Positions 45,302 through 49,782 of a DNA stretch of 49,782 nucleotides are shown here, in pieces. The position numbers and the translations under genes are program-made. Source of the stretch: Streptomyces sp. ACA25 (lineage in GTDB: Bacteria; Actinomycetota; Actinomycetes; Streptomycetales; Streptomycetaceae); assembly GCF_028200735.1 (NCBI RefSeq), contig NZ_JAQKPV010000020.1, positions 1 to 49,782 on the forward strand, read 5' to 3'. Under the pieces are notes generated by a model that was not told the origin of the DNA, ran no database searches, and saw only the letters and a list, made by a program, of their open reading frames with translations. Each line of letters begins with the position of its first letter. Within the stretch, counting starts at the first letter, position 1.

Positions 45302-48300
45302 TCAGGATCCCGGCCCGTGAGGCAGGTCCTGACGAAGCTCTGCCTCCACCGGCCCAACCGCCTCCGGTGACAGCGCCTGCAACACCCCCAACACGTGCTC
45401 CCAACCTCCCCTACGCAGCACAGTCACGGCTACAACCGCCGCCCTCACCTCATTGGAGCTCGCAAGATGGGCCGCAGCAATCGCCGAGTCCGCCGGGATC
45501 AGCTGATCGGGATCGGTGATGGAGGTGGCGATGTGCTGTGCCTGGGTGAGAAGCCCTCTGGCGCGGTCGGTGCCCCCGGCCTCGGCGGCTGTTCGGGCGA
45601 TGCCCGCCAGCGCGTAGGCCTGCTGGTGGGGGTGGCTGAGGGTGGTGGCGATGCGTTCGGCGTCGGTGAGGAATCCGGCCTGGGCGGTTGCCTGGGCGAT
45701 GTCCGCCAGTGCGTCGGCGCGATGGTCGGGGTTGGTGATGGTGCGGGTGGTGTGCTGTGCTTGGCTGAGGAGCCGCTGGGCGCGGCCGGTCTCCCCGGCC
45801 TCAGCGGCTGCCCGGGCGATGTCCGCCAGCGCGTAGGTGTGCTCGTAGGGGTAAGTGATGGTCGTGGTGATGTGCTGTGCCTGGGTGAGGAGTTGCTTGG
45901 CGCGGTCGGTCTCCCCTGCGTGAGCTGCTGCCTGGGCAATGGCCACCAGCGCCTGCACCCGCTCGTAGGGGTCGTTAATGGAGGTGGTGGTGAGGTGCTG
46001 TGCCTGGGTGAGGAGCTGTCGAGCTCGGTCGGTCTGTCCCGCCTGAGCCGCTGCCTGGGCAATGCCCGCCAGTGCGGAGGCGTGCCACAGAGGATCGGTG
46101 ATGGTGGCAGCGATGTGCTGTGCGTCGGTGTGAGACCCGATTTGGGTGGTTGCCCGGGCAATGCCTGCCAGCGCGTAGGCGTGGTCGTGGGGCTCGGTGA
46201 TGGTGGTGGTGGTGAGGTGCTGTGCCTGGGTGAGGAGCTGTCGAGCTCGGTCGGTCTGTCCCGCCTGAGCCGCCGTCTGAGCGATGACAGCCAGCGCCTC
46301 GACCTGCAGTTCGGGCTCGGTGATGGTGGCAGCGGTGTGCTGAGCGTCGGTGAGGAACCCGGCCTGAGCCGTCGCCTGGGCGATGCTCGCCAGCGCCTCA
46401 GCGTGCTGGTAGGGGTCGGTGATGGTGGTGGTGAGGTGCTGTGCTTCGGTGAGGAGCTCCCGGGCGCGGCATACCTCTCCTGCCTGGGCTGCCGCCTGGG
46501 CGATGTCCGTCAGCGCGTCGGCCTGCTCGTAGGGGTCGGCCAGTGAGTGGGCGAGATTGATGGCGCGTGTTCGGTGTCCGAGCTGATACCACAGGGCCGG
46601 AACCCCGTCGGGGGTGTAGCTGTGCCGCTGGCGGATGCGGTCGAGGTGGTAGGAGAGCACGCTCAGTGCGGTCAGGTCGAGGCGTGTGGTCCGCCCGGTG
46701 TGTGCGGGTGTTGTGTCGTGGAGGGTTTGTGCGTGGCGGATGTCGGCGAGAGCGGTGGTGTCGCCGCCGGTGGCCTCCCGCAGACGGTCCTGACGCCGCC
46801 GGTCGGTGGCCAGATGAGTGAGGCGGTCGGTGTTGTGGAGGGTGTGGAGGAGCTGGTTGTAGCGGTGGAGGAGGTACCCGGGGGTCTCCGCGGGCCAGCC
46901 GCTCCCTGACCAGTCCCCGGCCCAGGCATGGATCCGGTCGCGGTAGGCGGCCAGGGTGGTACCGAACGCCTCCAGGGCGGTGTCGTTGAGGGTGTCGTGG
47001 CCGAAGATGTAGCCGGCCGGGCCGGTATCGGTGTCGCGGACGGGGGTGAAGACCCGCCCGGTGGTGGAGTGGACGATCCCCTCGACCTGGAAGGGGGCGG
47101 TGCCGGTCAGGTGCGCGAGGTCGGGGATGGTCAGTCCGCCGCCGGATCCGGTGATCAGCCCCAGAACGTCGCGCCCCAGGCCGGTGTCGTTGAGGAGGCC
47201 GTGCAGTGACCGCATCGCTTCGTCACGCAGGACCTCAGCGTGCGGTGAGTTGGCCAGGGTGCGGGTGATGGCGTCGGAGCGCAGCGGGTGACCGGCGGGG
47301 ACGTCGCCGGGCACCGGTGGGTTGAGCCGGCCCGCGGTGATGACCCGCATTCCTGCTGGTGGGCGGGGTGGGAGCAGGGCGGCGATGCTGTGGCCGTTGC
47401 CGGTGATACCGGCGTCTTCGTCGATGCCGTCGACGAGGAGGACCAGGCGCCGGTGTCTCCTGGCGGAGGCTTCGGCGGCGTCGCGGTAGAGGCTGAACAG
47501 CTGTCGCCGTTGACCGTTCTCACCGGTGTTCAGGTCGTAGTCGGTGCCGGCGATGTCGGCGAGTTGGGGTATGAGGGCTTCCTGGAAGGTCTGGCGGGTG
47601 TTCTGCCCGGCGTGGCGGGCGGTGATGAAGAACGGCACCAGATCCACACCCTGAGGGGGGTGGGTGGCGAACCAGGCCATCAGCGCGGACTTCCCCGCCC
47701 ACGCGTCTGCCCGCCACCACCGATAACACCCCGCCGCACCCGACCCCAGCACGGAGTCCGCGGAGCGTGGGGTGTCGGTGGTGTCCGGGCGGGTGAACGC
47801 GGTCAGCTCAGCCAGCTCCTCCTCCCGGTCCACCAACTCCTCGGGTACCAGGTGGCTGATCTGGTCCAGGTAGCCGGTACGGACCATCGCCTGAGGCCGC
47901 TCCCCGACGACGTTGTAGTAGTCACGGCCTGCGGTGTTCCCGCTCCCGTGGCCGACCACCCCGGCCGCCCCGCTCTGCGCGCGGGCGGCGTCGATCTGCC
48001 GGAGGCATTCCACAAGGGCCGCACCGAACTGGGCGTCGTCCTCGGCGGCATCCTCGAGTGCCAGCGCGACCCGCTGCCGGGTCCGGTCCGACAACCCCGA
48101 ACCCTCCCCACCACCCACCGGCTCCTCGACATCCACCGGATCCCCGCCGACGGCCGCCGTGCGGGCTTCCTCCTCCAGCCGTGCCGCCGCACTCTCCCCG
48201 GACAGCCGCTGACACACCAAAGCCTCCAGGCGCTCCAACGCCTGTTCCAGCACCCGGTCGACCGCACGGTCCGCCGCCCCCGCCGCGACCCGCGCCTTCC

Positions 48301-48361
48301 GCACCGCCCACGTGAACATCCACCCCGCGGCGACCGCCGCAGCACCGGACTCCAACACCAT
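45302..48361 (-). CDS. STAND/NACHT-like NTPase with C-terminal TPR-like repeats
   Basis: Predicted 1019-residue protein. The N-terminal 130 residues are helical and Glu/Arg-rich; a GHGSGNTAGRDYYNVVG stretch (about 137-153) is reminiscent of short signalling motifs in STAND proteins. The NTPase core has AWAGKS (Lys near 224) as an atypical P-loop without the leading Gly, and LVLLVDGIDED near 310 as Walker B. Residues about 605-960 are tandem helical repeats alternating long (AGQTDRARQLLTQAQHL) and short (AGFLTDAQHTAATI) units. Such proteins sense a trigger with the repeats and often act in antiphage defence or signalling; no effector domain is recognised here. ATG 48361 follows GGAG. It lies between two tpg-like remnants. 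Confidence 0.75.
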   Translation of the reverse strand: MVLESGAAAVAAGWMFTWAVRKARVAAGAADRAVDRVLEQALERLEALVCQRLSGESAAARLEEEARTAAVGGDPVDVEEPVGGGEGSGLSDRTRQRVALALEDAAEDDAQFGAALVECLRQIDAARAQSGAAGVVGHGSGNTAGRDYYNVVGERPQAMVRTGYLDQISHLVPEELVDREEELAELTAFTRPDTTDTPRSADSVLGSGAAGCYRWWRADAWAGKSALMAWFATHPPQGVDLVPFFITARHAGQNTRQTFQEALIPQLADIAGTDYDLNTGENGQRRQLFSLYRDAAEASARRHRRLVLLVDGIDEDAGITGNGHSIAALLPPRPPAGMRVITAGRLNPPVPGDVPAGHPLRSDAITRTLANSPHAEVLRDEAMRSLHGLLNDTGLGRDVLGLITGSGGGLTIPDLAHLTGTAPFQVEGIVHSTTGRVFTPVRDTDTGPAGYIFGHDTLNDTALEAFGTTLAAYRDRIHAWAGDWSGSGWPAETPGYLLHRYNQLLHTLHNTDRLTHLATDRRRQDRLREATGGDTTALADIRHAQTLHDTTPAHTGRTTRLDLTALSVLSYHLDRIRQRHSYTPDGVPALWYQLGHRTRAINLAHSLADPYEQADALTDIAQAAAQAGEVCRARELLTEAQHLTTTITDPYQHAEALASIAQATAQAGFLTDAQHTAATITEPELQVEALAVIAQTAAQAGQTDRARQLLTQAQHLTTTTITEPHDHAYALAGIARATTQIGSHTDAQHIAATITDPLWHASALAGIAQAAAQAGQTDRARQLLTQAQHLTTTSINDPYERVQALVAIAQAAAHAGETDRAKQLLTQAQHITTTITYPYEHTYALADIARAAAEAGETGRAQRLLSQAQHTTRTITNPDHRADALADIAQATAQAGFLTDAERIATTLSHPHQQAYALAGIARTAAEAGGTDRARGLLTQAQHIATSITDPDQLIPADSAIAAAHLASSNEVRAAVVAVTVLRRGGWEHVLGVLQALSPEAVGPVEAELRQDLPHGPGS
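45984..46273. repeat. Near-identical TPR-coding direct repeats
   Basis: Within the repeat region of the NTPase gene, about 68 bases (45984-46051 and 46206-46273) are identical at a 222-base period, which equals 74 residues, one long plus one short repeat unit. Many other units are similar but diverged, so this pair looks recently duplicated or gene-converted. Confidence 0.85.
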
Positions 48362-48516
48362 GCCTGTCTCCCCTCCCCAAAGGCCCTTGCCAGCGCCTTA
48401 ACCACCCGGACCCCACCCTGCCCAGTGCCGTACGGGGAAGCCGACGCCTGAACAGTATCGCCGCACATACCCCCGCACACTCGCCCAGGCGTTGGCCGCC
48501 CCCAGCAGAGGCCCTC

Positions 48517-48625
48517 GATGACCCTCGTGTGCGCCGTATCACCGAGCGGCTCGACCCGGCCGTCGCCGCGCGACTGCTGACCGCCTACCAGGTGAGGGCG
48601 GATGAGCAGCAGCTCGCGCTCGCGC
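48517..48625 (+). pseudogene. Second tpg-like fragment
   Basis: A frame reading DDPRVRRITERLDPAVAARL and then LTAYQVRADEQQL resembles the C-terminal third of Tpg-type terminal proteins. Its start matches the end of the first relic (DDRMRRVTERLD at about 45209-45245), with CACCGAGCGGCTCGACC identical in DNA. No start codon or N-terminal part is present. It may be the displaced end of the same gene or a remnant of a second copy. Confidence 0.5.
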
Positions 48626-48806
48626 ACCGGGAGCGCACCACCGGCCGCGCCGCCCAGCGCATCAGGGGGTGTACGGCGTTTGGTAGTGCGGCTGGTTCTC
48701 GTGCTTTGGGGCCTCGGTATCGGCCGCATGTTCCGATGGCCAGGGCGGTGGGTGTCTGTGCCCGGCAACGATGAAGCAGACATCACCGACCGACAGAGGT
48801 GGACTC

Positions 48807-48950
48807 ATGGGTAAACAGACCAAGTGCGGATCGACCCAGGGCAAGACTGGGGCACCCTGCGCGAGGCCCGCGATGATCGGCTACTCGCGCTGCCAGCTCC
48901 ACCGGGGCGAGTGGAACGCGCCGCAGAAGAGGAAGACGAAGAAACGCTGA
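48807..48950 (+). CDS. Small Cys/His (HGGXSTG-like) putative zinc-binding protein
   Basis: A 47-residue frame encodes a basic mini-protein beginning MGKQTKCGSTQGKTGAPC and continuing PAMIGYSRCQLHRGEW, with a Lys/Arg-rich tail. The C-G-x-T...G-x-P-C...G-x-x-R-C-x-x-H pattern is that of short actinobacterial and phage proteins with a CCCH knuckle thought to bind zinc. GAGGTGG lies six bases before ATG 48807. Function is unknown; such genes are often found on mobile or terminal DNA. Complete pattern, length and ribosome site argue it is real. Confidence 0.6.
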   Translation: MGKQTKCGSTQGKTGAPCARPAMIGYSRCQLHRGEWNAPQKRKTKKR

Positions 48951-49322
48951 CCCCAGCCGCACCCCGTGTGTGCGGCCGGCAAGTCCGGCCACCCCCGTTC
49001 TCCGCCGCCCGGTTTCCGCCCCCCCGGACTCCCGCCCGGCCGGTCTCTGAGGGCTCTGGTACTGACCGTCACCGTGGTCTGCCTCATCCACTGAAGCCGC
49101 GGAGCCAGGGCCACCGCCACCGCCGAACACGGGGCCGCCTTGGCGTGGTGCGCGCACCGGTTGGCGCGCCGGTCACCAGCTGGTGCGCGCACCGTCCCTC
49201 TTCTGGCCGCCGACTGCGTCAGCAGTGCACCACCGGCCGCACCGTCACCGCACCCTTCGTCTCCGGCGGCAGGAACCACTGGAAGGCAGTCGTTGCCCAC
49301 CCGGGCGGACCCCAGGGAAGGG
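48951..49322. other. Intergenic stretch, no gene recognised
   Basis: About 370 bases of GC-rich DNA lie between the mini-gene and the TPR gene end. Some self-complementary GC runs (CCGG/CCGGCCGG around 49010-49050) could terminate transcription, but no clean hairpin stands out. Confidence 0.3.
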
Positions 49323-49782
49323 TTACGCGGTGGGGAAGTGCGCCCTCACCACGGTGCGCAGGTTCTCCCGGATTTCCTCCAGCCGCTGTTCGTCCGAGCC
49401 CGGCTCAAGAGGCAGAGCATCGAGTTCCTGTAGGCATTGGCGCAAAGCGCCCGGACTCCCTGTGACGGTCTCCAGGGTTCGGAGCTCTGCTGTCGCCTTC
49501 TGCCACTCGGACAGGGCGCAGTACACCAGCACCACCCCGCATCGCCAGTGCGCCTCATCCTCCCCGGCTGCTTCCGCTGCCGTGACGAGTTTGCCCAGCG
49601 CCTGCTTCCACCATCGCCGGGCCTCCTGCTCCTGCCCCATCATCCGATACGTGACGGCCACATCGTGACACCGATCCCCGTCCTCGGGCTCGAGTTCGGT
49701 GGCGCGGTGGAAGTCGGTCAGGGCGGCGGTGTGGTCGCCCAGAGTGCGGTGGGTTCGACCACGGCCGACATGGGCCCGGGCT
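49323..49782 (-). CDS. TPR-repeat protein, C-terminal part (truncated by window edge)
   Basis: The frame is open to the end of the window, so only the last 152 codons are seen. Residues at the edge read ARAHVGRGRTHRTLGDHTAA, then a TPR consensus pattern LTDFHRATELEPED and RMMGQEQEARRWWKQAL. At least three TPR-like units precede a short acidic C-terminus. TPR proteins mediate protein contacts; in Streptomyces such domains often end STAND or SARP-type regulators. With the TPR-type NTPase nearby it may belong to a related regulator, but the catalytic or DNA-binding part is outside the window. Confidence 0.7.
   Translation of the reverse strand, partial: ARAHVGRGRTHRTLGDHTAALTDFHRATELEPEDGDRCHDVAVTYRMMGQEQEARRWWKQALGKLVTAAEAAGEDEAHWRCGVVLVYCALSEWQKATAELRTLETVTGSPGALRQCLQELDALPLEPGSDEQRLEEIRENLRTVVRAHFPTA

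Overview
The window is high-GC DNA with actinomycete habits: GTG/TTG starts, strong GGAGG sites, ATGA/GTGA-coupled genes, gamma-butyrolactone (AfsA/TetR) genes and StrR-type activators. It is almost certainly Streptomyces or a close relative. Remnants of a telomere terminal-protein (tpg) gene and several decayed helicase and transposase genes suggest a subtelomeric or otherwise plastic accessory region.

Left block (about 0.3-12.4 kb): a leftward, translationally coupled oleA-oleB-oleC-oleD set (thiolase, beta-lactone decarboxylase, beta-lactone synthetase, NAD(P)H reductase). It is divergent from one very large rightward gene for a highly reducing, fungal-like iterative type I polyketide synthase (KS-AT-DH-MT-ER-KR-ACP, no release domain). 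The inference is that the PKS makes the acyl chain and the Ole enzymes join two acyl chains head to head and convert the product to a beta-lactone or olefin. This is the best candidate for an undescribed system.

Middle block (12.4-24 kb): a decayed UvrD-like helicase, a secreted M23 peptidase with an SH3-like tail, a second decayed helicase, and a butyrolactone signalling cassette (AfsA-like synthase, divergent receptor-like TetR, NmrA-like and SDR oxidoreductases, a second TetR gene). Two StrR/ParB-like activators follow, separated by a frameshifted IS3-family element.

Right-centre block (23.8-44.7 kb): a chloramphenicol-type cluster. A Sfp/EntD-type phosphopantetheinyl transferase and a cation/proton antiporter come first, then a Cmx-type chloramphenicol exporter with an apparent leaderless leader peptide and hairpin. 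A leftward operon encodes N-oxygenase (cmlI), a condensation-like acyltransferase, NRPS (cmlP), diiron beta-hydroxylase (cmlA), PabAB (cmlB), prephenate dehydrogenase-like (cmlC), chorismate mutase-like (cmlD) and DAHP synthase (cmlE). A rightward operon encodes a free carrier protein, an SDR, an acyl-adenylating enzyme (cmlK), the flavin halogenase (cmlS) and an aldo-keto reductase. A perfect StrR-type inverted repeat lies between the two operons. A closely related site lies just after the first StrR-like gene. Together the genes make p-aminophenylalanine from chorismate, load, hydroxylate, dichloroacetylate and reductively release it, and oxidise the amine to the nitro group.

Right end (44.7-49.8 kb): a nine-copy TGACCG repeat, a broken tpg homologue, a 1019-residue STAND-like NTPase with TPR-like repeats, another tpg fragment, a 47-residue Cys/His mini-protein and the C-terminal end of a TPR protein that runs off the window. 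All functions are read from sequence motifs; no searches were run.
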